Assembly: GCF_963675165.1 (NCBI RefSeq) | Contig: NC_087380.1 | Location: 2,501 to 66,500 of the forward strand | Reading direction: 5' to 3' | DNA length: 64,000 nt | Origin: Halichondria panicea | Taxonomy: Eukaryota; Porifera; Demospongiae; Suberitida; Halichondriidae | In this document: one piece after another, positions 1-12,595 of the stretch | Layout: the number at the start of each line of letters is the position of its first letter | Position numbering within the stretch: the first letter of the stretch is position 1 | The notes under the pieces: model-generated | The model's database searches: none | What the model was told of the DNA's origin: nothing | The model's input: only the letters and a program-made list of their open reading frames with translations | Made by a program: the position numbers and the translations under genes

Positions 1-353
1 ATCTACTTTGGCTTCCTTTGGCTTCCTCTACTGCACTGAGGTACTACTTTTACTTTACTTAAAATACAAACTTTTAATAAGCTACTACCTTCTGCACTTG
101 TTTTCATAATTGCAAAACAACTTTGACTGACTTCACTTTTTTTTTCAGCAAACCACTATTAACAAAACAACTTTTTTTTCACTTAAACCAGCAAATACTG
201 CACTAATAAAGCTAACCTACTTTTGTCTTTTCATCATCAAGTACTACTTAAGCTTATAAGCAAAACCACTTTTTTCTTTTCTTTTCATGTTTTACTGCAC
301 TTTTTTCTTCACTAAAACAAACAATGCACTAAGCAAAACCACTAATTTATTGT
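1..353. other. AT-rich low-complexity intergenic DNA
   Basis: No coding frame is recognisable here. The stretch is T-rich on the + strand, with recurring short words such as 'gcaaaaccactt' and runs of T of 7-9 bases. It leads directly into the 96/103-bp tandem array, and the words 'accagcaaat' and 'gcaaaacca' also occur in the array. It may be degenerate array flank. Confidence 0.5.
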
Positions 354-1895
354 AAGGCTCCCTGTCAGAAGCTGGCTAAACCAGCAAATGAAATATTGCA
401 CACTATTTGCTCTCCCTTTTTGCCTAATGTTTTTTAGATTAGGGCGTGCAAGGCTCCCCGTCAGAAGCTGGCTAAACCAGCAAATGAAATATTGCACACT
501 ATTTGCTCTCCCTTTTTGCCTAATGTTTTTTAGATTAGGGCGTGCAAGGCTCCCCGTCAGAAGCTGGCTAAACCAGCAAATGAAATATTGCACACTATTT
601 AAATACGGGCTCTCCCTTTTTGCCTAATTTTTTTAGATTAGGGCGTGCAAGGCTCCCCGTCAGAAGCTGGCTAAACCAGCAAATGAAATATTGCACACTA
701 TTTAAATACGGGCTCTCCCTTTTTGCCTAATTTTTTTAGATTAGGGCGTGCAAGGCTCCCCGTCAGAAGCTGGCTAAACCAGCAAATGAAATATTGCACA
801 CTATTTAAATACGGGCTCTCCCTTTTTGCCTAATTTTTTTAGATTAGGGCGTGCAAGGCTCCCCGTCAGAAGCTGGCTAAACCAGCAAATGAAATATTGC
901 ACACTATTTAAATACGGGCTCTCCCTTTTTGCCTAATTTTTTTAGATTAGGGCGTGCAAGGCTCCCCGTCAGAAGCTGGCTAAACCAGCAAATGAAATAT
1001 TGCACACTATTTAAATACGGGCTCTCCCTTTTTGCCTAATTTTTTTAGATTAGGGCGTGCAAGGCTCCCCGTCAGAAGCTGGCTAAACCAGCAAATGAAA
1101 TATTGCACACTATTTAAATACGGGCTCTCCCTTTTTGCCTAATTTTTTTAGATTAGGGCGTGCAAGGCTCCCCGTCAGAAGCTGGCTAAACCAGCAAATG
1201 AAATATTGCACACTATTTAAATACGGGCTCTCCCTTTTTGCCTAATTTTTTTAGATTAGGGCGTGCAAGGCTCCCCGTCAGAAGCTGGCTAAACCAGCAA
1301 ATGAAATATTGCACACTATTTAAATACGGGCTCTCCCTTTTTGCCTAATTTTTTTAGATTAGGGCGTGCAAGGCTCCCCGTCAGAAGCTGGCTAAACCAG
1401 CAAATGAAATATTGCACACTATTTAAATACGGGCTCTCCCTTTTTGCCTAATTTTTTTAGATTAGGGCGTGCAAGGCTCCCGTCAGAAGCTGGCTAAACC
1501 AGCAAATGAAATATTGCACACTATTTAAATACGGGCTCTCCCTTTTTGCCTAATTTTTTTAGATTAGGGCGTGCAAGGCTCCCGTCAGAAGCTGGCTAAA
1601 CCAGCAAATGAAATATTGCACACTATTTAAATACGGGCTCTCCCTTTTTGCCTAATTTTTTTAGATTAGGGCGTGCAAGGCTCCCGTCAGAAGCTGGCTA
1701 AACCAGCAAATGAAATATTGCACACTATTTAAATACGGGCTCTCCCTTTTTGCCTAATTTTTTTAGATTAGGGCGTGCAAGGCTCCCCGTCAGAAGCTGG
1801 CTAAACCAGCAAATGAAATATTGCACACTATTTAAACACGGGCTTGCCTAATTTTTTTAGATAGCAGGCAAAACCAGCAAATAAATTATTGCACA
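354..1895. repeat. Tandem array of a 96/103-bp unit, about 15 copies
   Basis: Successive copies of the start word 'aaggctcccc' lie at 354, 450, 546, 649, 752, 855, 958, 1061, 1164, 1267, 1370, 1473, 1575, 1677 and 1779. The first two periods are 96 bp. From 546 they are 103 bp, because of an inserted 'aaatacgg'-type segment, and later 102 bp through loss of one C. Copies are near-identical, so the array is young or homogenised. The 96-bp version is a multiple of three and therefore stays open in both strands for two units; this breaks once the 103-bp version begins, so coding is unlikely. The last copy decays at about 1840-1895. Confidence 0.95.
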
Positions 1896-2640
1896 CTATA
1901 ATGATGCTAGTCATCTTAATTCTTAATTGTATGTACAGCATGATATGTTTTACCTCCTTCTTTTTTAATTGTCTCGAATGAGCAAAAACATAATCACACT
2001 ATTTACGACTAACGTTTGGCCTGGAGTCTCCTCTTGATACTTGGTGTTTCTTGATACTTGGCGTCTTTGATGTCTCTTAATATTCTGATGCTCTTGTCTG
2101 TAAGAAAAAAAATACTGATTTAACTTAAGAATTTTATTTACCTAAAAAAAAGTGTTGAGCTGTTTTTGAACTTAATACACGCGCCAGGAGAAGAATCGAG
2201 GCTAATTACTACCAGTCTCGATTTCAGGCCGCGACAAAAAATAAAAAGCTGCCATAGCAGGCGGCTTACATACACACAAGCTACAAGCTAAAGCCAGCGC
2301 TCAGCTGTAGGAGGCTTGAAGCTGACATTGGGAAGCTGACATTGGTAGGATTGAAGCTGGTAGGCAGCTATACCAACACTTAGACACTGACCTGACACAA
2401 GCTACTTCGATCAGGCAATTAAGCTAACACAAAGCCAGTGCTAGCTAACACAAAGCTCTACAAACCTTATAGCTTGGAGCAGTACTGGGTTAGGTAGAGG
2501 AGATCTGATGGACATAGAGGCTGCTGGGTTCCTCAGTAGAGTATAGAGAAGGTAGAAGAGAACTTGAGGTAGAGCAGAGGTAGAAGAGGCTGAATAATGA
2601 GCTAGACTGCTGGGTTGCTAGTTAAACTAAAATCGTTCTC
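1896..2640. other. Intergenic, no gene recognised
   Basis: No long open frame or recognisable domain. There are short local duplications, for example 'agctgacattgg' twice near 2320-2345 and 'agctaacacaaagc' twice near 2420-2455. A purine-rich stretch lies at 2480-2600. I see no RNA gene. Confidence 0.5.
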
Positions 2641-2642
2641 AC

Positions 2643-2762
2643 TAAGGTTTCTCCAGCATTACCTTACATGGTAGTACATCACATTCCATATTACAGAGTC
2701 TTGGCAAGGTTTCTCCAGCATTACCTTACATGGTAGTACAATACATTCCATATTACAAGAGT
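2643..2762. repeat. 62-bp direct duplication
   Basis: 'aaggtttctccagcattacc' occurs at 2644 and 2706, with the following 40 bases also nearly identical between copies. The result is a two-copy tandem repeat just upstream of the 700-bp array. Confidence 0.85.
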
Positions 2763-2865
2763 TTAAAGGTTCATAACTGTCAACACATTCAGATGACTAA
2801 TAAAGATTAATGTACTAAATTGCTGTATAAATCATTGAAATTGCGGCACAAGTTCATAATGAATT

Positions 2866-5800
2866 AGCATACACTCGCTTTGGTTGTTCCACCCTAATTA
2901 CTGTACACCCCTAGAGAGTACAGAACAAGGTAAACAGTGAACAGTAAGGTATCATGTCTCAGAACAACATAGAAGGACATGTGGCATGCTCGGTACGATC
3001 ATGTAGCTATTCTGCTGTCCAATCACCAGTAAGTGTCATTGCGCCCTCTGTTCCGATTTATAAATCCCAGGGTCACAGCTAGTCCCTAAGGCAGGGCCTA
3101 GCACAGGCTCTACATCACCCTGAGGCATGATCCCAACTGTACAAAGCTCTAATCAGTACTAACCTAGATACAAAGATAATGGGCCACCTGCCATGCACAC
3201 AAGCTCAAAGCTATTTTATAATTAACACACAGTAACTTACCCACTGGAATAGGTAGCACTCAATGGAGGTTTCCTCCTGTTCAGATGATGGAGTGATTGG
3301 TTGATCCATTGTATGGTGGTACTCCCTCCGTTGCACATGAAGAGAGAGAGATGGATAGAATAGTCACCCATACACCACACAGCTACAAGCATAAACACAG
3401 CATACACTCGCCTTGGTTGTACCACCCTAATTACTGTACACCCCTAGAGAGTACAGAACAAGGTAAACAGTAAACAGTTAGGTATCATGTCTCAGAACAA
3501 TATAGAACCTGTGCCAGGACATGTGGCATGCTCGGTACGATCGGGTCATGACAACGTAGCTATTCTGCCTCATTCCTGTCCAATCACCAGTAAGTGTCAT
3601 TGCGCCCCCACTGGGCAGTATTGCTCTGTTCCGATTTCTAAATCCCATGCCTTCAGGGCTACCGATACCGCAACGCGATGGCAGGATCCCAAAAGCAAGG
3701 AATCTAGAAATCGAACAGAGGCTATACTGTCAAGTTTTCCCAAAGGTAAGGATCGCTCAAGACGCTTGACTTGCTCATCATACAACAGGTCAACAGGGTC
3801 ACAGCTAGTCCCTAAGGCAGGGCCTAGCACAGGCTCTACATCACCCTGAGGTATGATCCCAACTGTACAAAGCTCTAATCAGTACTAACCTAGATACAAA
3901 CCTAGATACAAAGATAATGGGCCACCTGCCATGCACACAAGCTCAAAGTTATTTTATAATTAACCTTACCCACTGGAATAGTCAATGGAGGTCTCCTCCT
4001 GTTCAAGTGGCAGGATGATGGAGTGGTTGGTTGGTCCATTCTATGTGGTACTCCCTCCGTTGCACATGAAGAGAGAGAGAGAGGGATAGAATAGTCACCC
4101 ATACACCACACAGCTACAAGCATAAGCACAGCATACACTCGTACCACCCTAATTACTGTACACCAGTACAGAACAAGGTAAACAGTAAACAGTTAGGTAT
4201 CATGTCTCAGAACAATATAAATCCTGTGCCAGGACATGTGGCATGCTCGGTACGATCGGGTCATGACAACGTAGCTATTCTGTTTCATTCCTGTCCAATC
4301 ACCAGTAAGTGTCATTGCGCCCCCACTGGGCAGTATTGCTCTGTTCCGATTTCTAAATCCCCTGCCTTCAGGGCTACCGATACCGCAACGCGATGGCAGG
4401 ATCCCAAAAGCAAGGAATCTAGAAATCAAACAGAGGCTATACTGTCAAGTTTTCCCAAAGGTAAGGATCGCTCAAGACGCTCAACTTGCTGATCATACAA
4501 CAGGTCAACAGGGTCACAGCTAGTCCCTAAGGCAGGGCCTAGCACAGGCTCTACATCACCCTGAGGCATGATCCCAACTGTACAAAGCTCTAATCAGTAC
4601 TAACCTAGATACAAAGATAATGGGCCACCTGCCATGCACACAAGCCAAAGTTATTTTATAATTAACCTTACCCACTGGAATAGGTAGCACTCAATGGAGG
4701 TCTCCTCCTGTTCAAGTGGCAGGATGATGGAGTGGTTGGTTGGTCCATTCTATGGTGGTACTCCCTCCGTTGCACATGAAGAGAGAGAGAGAGGGATAGA
4801 ATAGTCACCCATACACCACACAGCTACAAGCATAAGCACAGCATACACTCGTACCACCCTAATTACTGTACACCCCTAGAGAGTACAGAAAAAGGTAAAC
4901 AGTAAACAGTTAGGTATCATGTCTCAGAACAATATAAAACCTGTGCCAGGACATGTGGCATGCTCGGTACGATCGGGTCATGACAACGTAGCTAATCTGC
5001 TTCATTCCTGTCCAATCACCAGTAAGTGTCATTGCGCCCCCACTGGGCAGTATTGCTCTGTTCCGATTTCTAAATCCCCTGCCTTCAGGGCTACCGATAC
5101 CGCAACGCGATGGCAGGATCCCAAAAGCAAGGAATCTAGAAATCGAACAGAGGCTATACTGTCAAGTTTTCCCAAAGGTAAGGATCGCTCAAGACGCTCG
5201 ACTTGCTGATCATACAACAGGTCAACAGGGTCACAGCTAGTCCCTAAGGCAGGGCCTAGCACAGGCTCTACATCACCCTGAGGCATGATCCCAACTGTAC
5301 AAAGCTCTAATCAGTACTAACATAGATACAAAGATAATGGGCCACCTGCCATTATTTTATAATTAACACACAGTAACTTACCCACTGGAATAGGTAGGAG
5401 GTCTCCTCCTGTTCAAGTGGCAGGATGATGGAGTGGTTGGTTGGTCCATTCTATGGTGGTACTACCTCCGTTGCACATGAAGAGAGAGAGAGGGATAGAA
5501 TAGTCACCCATACACCACACAGCTACAAGCATAAGCACTCGTACCACCCTAATCACTGTACACCCCTAGAGAGTACAGAACAAGGTAAACAGTGAACAGT
5601 TAGGTATCATGTCTCAGAACAACATAGAACCTGTGCCAGGACATGTGGCATGCTCGGTACGATCGGGTCATGACAACGTAGCTATCCTGTATCATTCCTG
5701 TCCAATCACCAGTAAGTGTCATTGCACCCCCACTGGGCAGTATTGCTCTGTTCCGATTTCTAAATCCCATGCCTTCAGGGCTACCGATACTGCAACGCGA

Positions 5801-7640
5801 TGGCAGGATCCCAAAAGCAAGGAATCTAGAAATCGAACAGAGGCTATACTGTCAAGTTTTCCCAAAGGTAAGGATCGCTCAAGACGCTCGACTTGCTGAT
5901 CATACAACAGGTCAACAGGATCACAGCTAGTCCCTAAGGCAGGGCCTAGCACAGGCTCTACATCACCCTGAGGCAAGCTCTAATCAGTACTAACCTAGAT
6001 ACAAAGCCACCTGCCATGCACACAAGCTCAAAGTTATTTTATAATTAACACACAGTAACTTACCCACTGGAATAGGTAGCACTCAATGGAGGTCTCCTCC
6101 TGTTCAAGTGGCAGGAGTGGTTGGTTGGTCCATTCTATGGTGGTACTCCCTCCGTTGCACATGAAGAGAGAGAGAGAGAGGGATAGAATAGTCACCCATA
6201 CACCACACAGCTACAAGCATAAGCACAGCATACACCCTAATTACTGTACACCCCTAGAGAGTACAGAACAAGGTAAACAGTGAACAGTTAGGTATCATGT
6301 CTCAGAACAACATAGAATCTGTGCCAGGACATGTGGCATGCTCGGTACGATCGGGTCATGACAACGTAGCTATTCTGCATCATTCCTGTCCAATCACCAG
6401 TAAGTGTCATTGCGCCCCCACTGGGCAGTATTGCTCTGTTCCGATTTCTAAATCCCATGCCTTCAGGGCTACCGATACCGCAACGCGATGGCAGGATCCC
6501 AAAAGCAAGGAATCTAGAAATCGAACAGAGGCTATACTGTCAAGTTTTCCCAAAGGTAAGGATCGCTCAAGACGCTCGACTTGCTGATCATACAACAGGT
6601 CAACAGGGTCACAGCTAGTCCCTAAGGCAGGGCCTAGCACAGGCTCTACATCACTCTGAGGCATGATCCCAACTGTACAAAGCTCTAATCAGTACTAACC
6701 TAGATACAAAGATAATGGGCCACCTGCCATGCACACAAGCTCAAAGTTATTTTATAATTAACACACAGTAACTTACCCACTGGAATAGGTAGGAGGTCTC
6801 CTCCTGTTCAAGTGGCAGGATGATGGAGTGGTTGGAGTGGTTGGTTGGTCCATTCTATGGTGGTACTCCCTCCGTTGCACATGAAGAGAGAGAGAGGGAT
6901 AGAATAGTCACCCATACACCACACAGCATACACTCGCCTTGGTGGTTGTACCACCCTAATTACTGTACACCCCTAGAGAGTACAGAACAAGGTAAACAGT
7001 AAACAGTTAGGTATCATGTCTCAGAACAACATAGAACCTGTGCCAGGACATGTGGCATGCTCGGTACGATCGGGTCATGACAACGTAGCTATTCTGCCTC
7101 ATTCCTGTCCAATCACCATTAAGTATCATTGCGCCCCCACTGGGCAGTATTGCTCTGTTCCGATTTCTAAATCCCATGCCTTCAGGGCTACCGATACCGC
7201 AACGCGATGGCAGAATCCCAAAAACAAGGAATCTAGAAATTGAACAGAGGCTATACTGTCAAGTTTTCCCAAAGGTAAGGATCGCTCAAGACGCTCGACT
7301 TGCTGATCATACAACAGGTCAACAGAGTCACAGCTAGTCCCTAAGGCAGGGCCTAGCACAGGCTCTACATCACCCTGAGGCATGATCCCAACTGTACAAC
7401 GCTCTAATCAGTACTAACCTAGATACAAAGATAATCCATGCACACAAGCTCAAAGCTATTTAATAATAATATTAACACACAGTAACTTACCCACTGGAAT
7501 AGGTAGCACTCTCTCCTCCTGTTCAAGTGGCAGGATGATGGAGTGGTTGGTTGGTCCATTGTATGGTGGTACTCCCTCCGTTGCAGAGAGAGGGATAGAG
7601 TAGCCATCATGCTGCCATACACGTACACAGCTACAAGCAT
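2866..7640. repeat. Tandem array of a 690-720-bp unit, seven copies
   Basis: The marker 'atgtctcagaacaa' recurs at 2954, 3487, 4202, 4919, 5609, 6297 and 7016, with periods of 715, 717, 690, 688 and 719 bp. The first copy lacks an internal segment and is about 533 bp. Copies look roughly 95% identical by eye. Each later copy keeps a + strand frame of 75-120 codons starting MSQNNI and an antisense frame of about 85 codons (MPQGDVEPVLGP). The antisense strand also carries splice-site-like words. A second antisense frame resembling a signal peptide (VYAVLMLVAVW) is interrupted by a stop in most copies. I recognise no family. It could be a satellite derived from a gene fragment. No transposase or reverse transcriptase is visible. 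Confidence 0.9.
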
Positions 7641-7685
7641 ATTTAAAGCGCAGCACTCATAGTAAGTGGGCGGGGCTATTCTTTG

Positions 7686-7790
7686 GGACAAAGGGCGACT
7701 CATTCATGAGACTACTATATCATATGCAGGCATGCATGTGGGACAAAGGACGACTCATTCATGAGACTACTATCATGCAGGCATGCATGA
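7686..7790. repeat. 54-bp direct duplication
   Basis: The block beginning 'gggacaaagg' and running through 'cgactcattcatgagact' and 'gcaggcatgcatg' occurs at 7686 and again at 7740. The second copy has a small deletion. It lies between the two larger arrays. Confidence 0.8.
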
Positions 7791-7859
7791 TTCCGCTATA
7801 ATTAATGATTAATTAATGGCAAAATTATTTTTATTATATTAATGGCAAAAATGCAGTTA

Positions 7860-10800
7860 GGTGTCTATTATTGTGTGTCAGTCTCTTAGTTGTCCTGCGA
7901 GTGTCCATAATTATTCAATCCATGGGCAAGGGAGGGCAGCAAATGGTATCATGATCGTAATAAAAAGGCGTATTACATGGTATAGTAGAGTCTGTCCCGG
8001 GTGGTGTGCTGTCCTAGCTGGTAGTAGGTAGGTCTTGTAGTGTTGGTTAGTTGGTGATGCTGGCTCTTAGTAGAACTTGCTGCTCCCTCCGACTAGGTGT
8101 GGGGATAAAGACACGGATGATGTGTGATGTGTGTACTGTACACAAAAACACAGCATGTACGACACAATGCATGGGTTGGGGTGTGGTCAAGAGGGTTACC
8201 ATGTATGGGGGTGTGACCACATATCAGTACAGTGAGTGGGGGTGTGGCCCCATATATACAGGATGTGCAGGTACAATGTGTGGATAGAGGTGTGGTCTGC
8301 ACTGATAATAATGAAGTGATTCCGTATGACCAGGTGAAAAACATAAAACAACCAAACCGACAATATACTAGACTATAGAATGAACTAAGAATGAACTAAG
8401 AATAAGCTTAGCCTGCGTAAGCAAGTTGGAGGAAGAAGCTGAGCAGAACAGAAACCGATCCAAACAGTGGCATACATTAATTTAGTGTAATAATTATACA
8501 GAATAACTTCTCCTGCATTGGTCCATCAGAGCAGTGGAGCCATCATCAGATCATTGCCACCATGGGAGTCCTCTCTATACAAACTTACAACACACTTCAC
8601 ACTTCATGTAATAAAAATGGAAGACACTCCCACGCACCATGCAAAGCTGGCATTGAAATGTGAACAACTATACAACATTTCTCGAGGGCTCAAATAATGA
8701 ACTTTCCCGCTACACAGTAGTAGAGGTCAATGCATAAGTGGAGTTAACTACCTAATGCTGGTACAATAATAAAATACAATTTCTTAAGCCAAGAGTAGAA
8801 GAAATGTTTTAAACTGGCTAGTGATTGAAGGCAATTGCATCTGACCCAAAACAGAGAAGGTACCGTACAATAATTATCAGACTATACCTTGTGTGGCCGA
8901 CTCCCTTTGTTTAGAGTAGCCTTTCCTGTCAGAAAATCACATACACTGCCTGCAGATTGAGTGATGAAGAAAGGGGAGCTCAAGATGCTACTCTACAGTC
9001 AATTACTGATAATGTTACGAAATGTACAAGCAACAGAATATTCGTACATGATACAGTAACTGGACCTTTGGTGTCTATTATTGTGTGTCAGTCTCTTAGT
9101 TGTCCTGCGAGTGTCCATAATTATTCAATCCATTGGCGAGGGAGGGCAGCAAATTGTATCATGATCGTAATACAAAGGCGTATTACATGGGTATAGTAGA
9201 GTCTGTCCCGGGTGGTGTGCTGTCCTAGCTGGTAGTAGGTAGGTCTTGTAGAGTGTTGGTTAGTGGGTGATGCTGGCTCTTAGTAGAACTTGCTGCTCCC
9301 TCCGACTAGGTGTGGGGATAAAGACACGGATGATGTGTGTACTGTACACAAAAACACAGCATAGGATTGGGGTGTGGTCAAGAGGGTTACCATGTATGGG
9401 GGTGTGACCACATATCAGTACAGTGAGTGGGGGTGTGGCCCCATATATACAGGATGTGCAGGTACAATGTGTGGATAGAGGTGTGGTCTGCACTGTATAA
9501 AAATTAATGAAGTGATTCCGTATGACCAGGTGAAAAACATAAAACAACCAAACCGACAATAATACTAGACTATAGAATGAACTAAGAATGAACTAATTAA
9601 GAATAAGCTTAGCCTGCGTAAGCAAGTTGGAGGAAGAAGCTGAGCAGAACAGAAACCGATCCAAACAGTGGCATACATTAATTTAGTGTAATAATTATAC
9701 AGAATAACTTCTCCTGCATTGGTCCATCAGAGCAGTGGAGCCATCATCAGATCATTGCCACCATGGGAGTCCTCTCTGTATAAACTTACAACACACTTCA
9801 CACTTCATGTAATATAAATGGAAGACACTCCCACGCACCATGCAAAGCTATGGTTTCCTGGCATTGAAATGAGAACAACTATACAACATTTCTCGAGGGC
9901 TCAAATAATGAACTTTCCCGCTACACAGTAGTAGAGGTCAATGCATAAGTGGAGTTAACTACCTAATGCTGGTACAATAATAAAATACAATTTCTTAAGC
10001 CAAGAGTAGAAGAAATGTTTTAAACTGGCTAGTGATTGAAGGCAATTGCATCTGACCCAAAACAGAGAAGATCATCTAAGTACCGTACAATAATTATTAG
10101 ACTATACCTTGTGTGGCCGACTCCCTGTTTAGAGTAGCCTTTCCTGTCAGAAAATCACATACACTGCCTGCATTGAGTGATGAAGAAAGGGGAGCTACTC
10201 TACAGTCAATTACTGATAATGTTACGAAATGTACAAGCAACAGAATATTCGTACATGATACAGTAACTGGCCCTTTGGTGTCTATTATTGTGTGTCAGTC
10301 TCCTGCGAGTGTCCATAATTATTCAATCCATGGGCGAGGGAGGGCAGCAAATTGTATCATGATCGTTAATACAAAGGCGTATTACATGGTATAGTAGAGT
10401 CTGTCCCGGGTGGTGTGCTGTCCTAGCTGGTAGTAGGTAGGTTTTGTAGTGTTGGTTAGTTGGTGATGCTGGCTCTTAGTAGAACTTGCTGCTCCCTCCG
10501 ACTAGGTGTGGGGATAAAGACACGGATGATGTGTGTACTGTACACAAAAACACAGCATGTACGACACAATGCATGGGTTGGGGGTGTGGTCAAGAGGGTT
10601 ACCATGTATGGGGGTGTGACCACATATCAGTACAGTGAGTGGGGGTGTGGCCCCATATATACAGGATGTGCAGATACAATGTGTGGATAGAGGTGTGGTC
10701 TGCACTGTATAAAAATTAATGAAGTGATTCCGTATGACCAGGTGAAAAACATAAAACAACCAAACCGACAATATACTAGACTATAGAATGAACTAAGAAT

Positions 10801-12595
10801 GAACTAATTAAGAATAAGCTTAGCCTGCGTAAGCAAGTTGGAGGAAGAAGCTGAGCAGAACAGAAACCGATCCAAACAGTGGCATACATTAATTTAGTGT
10901 AATAATTATACAGAATAACTTCTCCTGCATTGGTCCATCAGAGCAGTGGAGCCATCATCAGATCATTGCCACCATGGGAGTCCTCTCTGTATAAACTTAC
11001 AACACACTTCACACTTCATGTAATAAAAATGGAAGACATTCCCACGCACCATGCAAAGCTATGGTTTCCTGGCATTGAAATGTGAACAACTATACAACAT
11101 TTCTCGAGGGCTCAAATAATGAACTTTCCCGCTACACAGTAGTAGAGGTCAATGCATAAGTGGAGTTAACTACCTAATGCTGGTACAATAATAAAATACA
11201 ATTTCTTAAGCCAAGAGTAGAAGAAATGTTTTAAACTGGCTAGTGATTGAAGGCAATTGCATCTGACCCAAAACAGAGAAGATCATCTAAGTACCGTACA
11301 ATAATTATTAGACTATACCTTGTGTGGCCGACTCCCTCTGTTTAGAGTAGCCTTTCCTGTCAGAAAATTACATACACTGCCTGCAGATTGAGTGATGAAG
11401 AAAGGGGAGCTAAATTAAGATGCTCCTCTACAGTCAATTACTGATAATGTTACGAAATGTACAAGCAACAGTCTATTATTGTGTGTCAGTCTCTTAGTTG
11501 TCCTGCGAGTGTCCATAATTATTCAATCCATGGGCGAGGGAGGGCAGCAAATTGTATCATGATCGTAATACAAAGGCATATTACATGGTATAGTAGAGTC
11601 TGTCTGTCCCGGGTGGTGTGCTGTCCTAGCTGGTAGTAGGTAGGTCTTGTAGTGTGTTGGTTAGTTGGTGATGCTGGCTCTTAGTAGAACTTGCTGCTCC
11701 CTCCGACTAGGTGTGGGGATAAAGACACGGATGATGTGTGTACTGTACACAAAAACACAGCATAGGATTGGGGTGTGGTCAAGAGGGTTACCATGTATGG
11801 GGGTGTGACCACATATCAGTACAGTGAGTGGGGGTGTGGCCCCATATATACAGGATGTGCAGGTACAATGTGTGGATAGAGGTGTGGTCTGCACTGTATA
11901 AAAATTAATGAAGTGATTCCGTATGACCAGGTGAAAAACATAAAACAACCAAACCGACAATAATACTAGACTATAGAATGAACTAAGAATGAACTAATTA
12001 AGAATAAGCTTAGCCTGCGTAAGCAAGTTGGAGGAAGAAGCTGAGCAGAACAGAAACCGATCCAAACAGTGGCATACATTAATTTAATGTAATAATTATA
12101 CAGAATAACTTCTCCTGCATTGGTCCATCAGAGCAGTGGAGCCATCATCAGATCATTGCCACCATGGGAGTCCTCTCTGTACAAACTTACAACACACTTC
12201 ACACTTCATGTAATATAAATGGAAGACACTCACACGCACCATGCAAAGCTATGGTTTCCTGGCATTGAAATGTGAACAACTATACAACATTTCTCGAGGG
12301 CTCAAATAACGAACTTTCCCGCTACACGTAGAGGTCAATGCATAAGTGGAGTTAACTACCTAATGCTGGTACACAATCAATTTCTTAAGCAATTGCATCT
12401 GACCCAAAACAGAGAAGATCATCTAAGTACTGTACAATAATTATTAGACTATACCTTGTGTGGCCGACTCCCTCTGTTTAGAGTAGCCTTTCCTGTCAGA
12501 AAATCACATACACTGCCTGCAGGGGAGCTCAAGATGCTACTCTAGAGTCAATTACTGATAATGCTACAAAATGTACAAGCAACAGAATATTCATA
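7860..12595. repeat. Tandem array of a 1.2-kb unit, four copies
   Basis: The marker 'tggctcttagtagaacttgc' recurs at 8061, 9274, 10,470 and 11,675 (periods 1213, 1196 and 1205 bp). The array starts at a unit boundary word 'gtgtctattattgtgtgtca' near 7860 and ends inside a fifth partial copy near 12,595. Copies differ by small indels, so the open frames of 76-99 codons change length and phase between copies, which argues against protein coding. Part of each unit has a short GT-rich internal repeat (words such as 'gggtgtgg'). No transposase, tRNA-like or rRNA-like segment was recognised. Confidence 0.92.

Noticed and set aside
342-627. Frames of 79-83 codons on both strands in the 96-bp units
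   Set aside because: They last only while the period is 96 bp and break in the other 12 copies of 103/102 bp. No start or regulatory context.
354-1895. CRISPR-like array
   Set aside because: Units are contiguous with no unique spacers and the window is eukaryotic.
8051-11960. Open frames of 76-99 codons in the 1.2-kb units
   Set aside because: Length and phase change with small indels between copies and both strands are equally open. Treated as satellite DNA.
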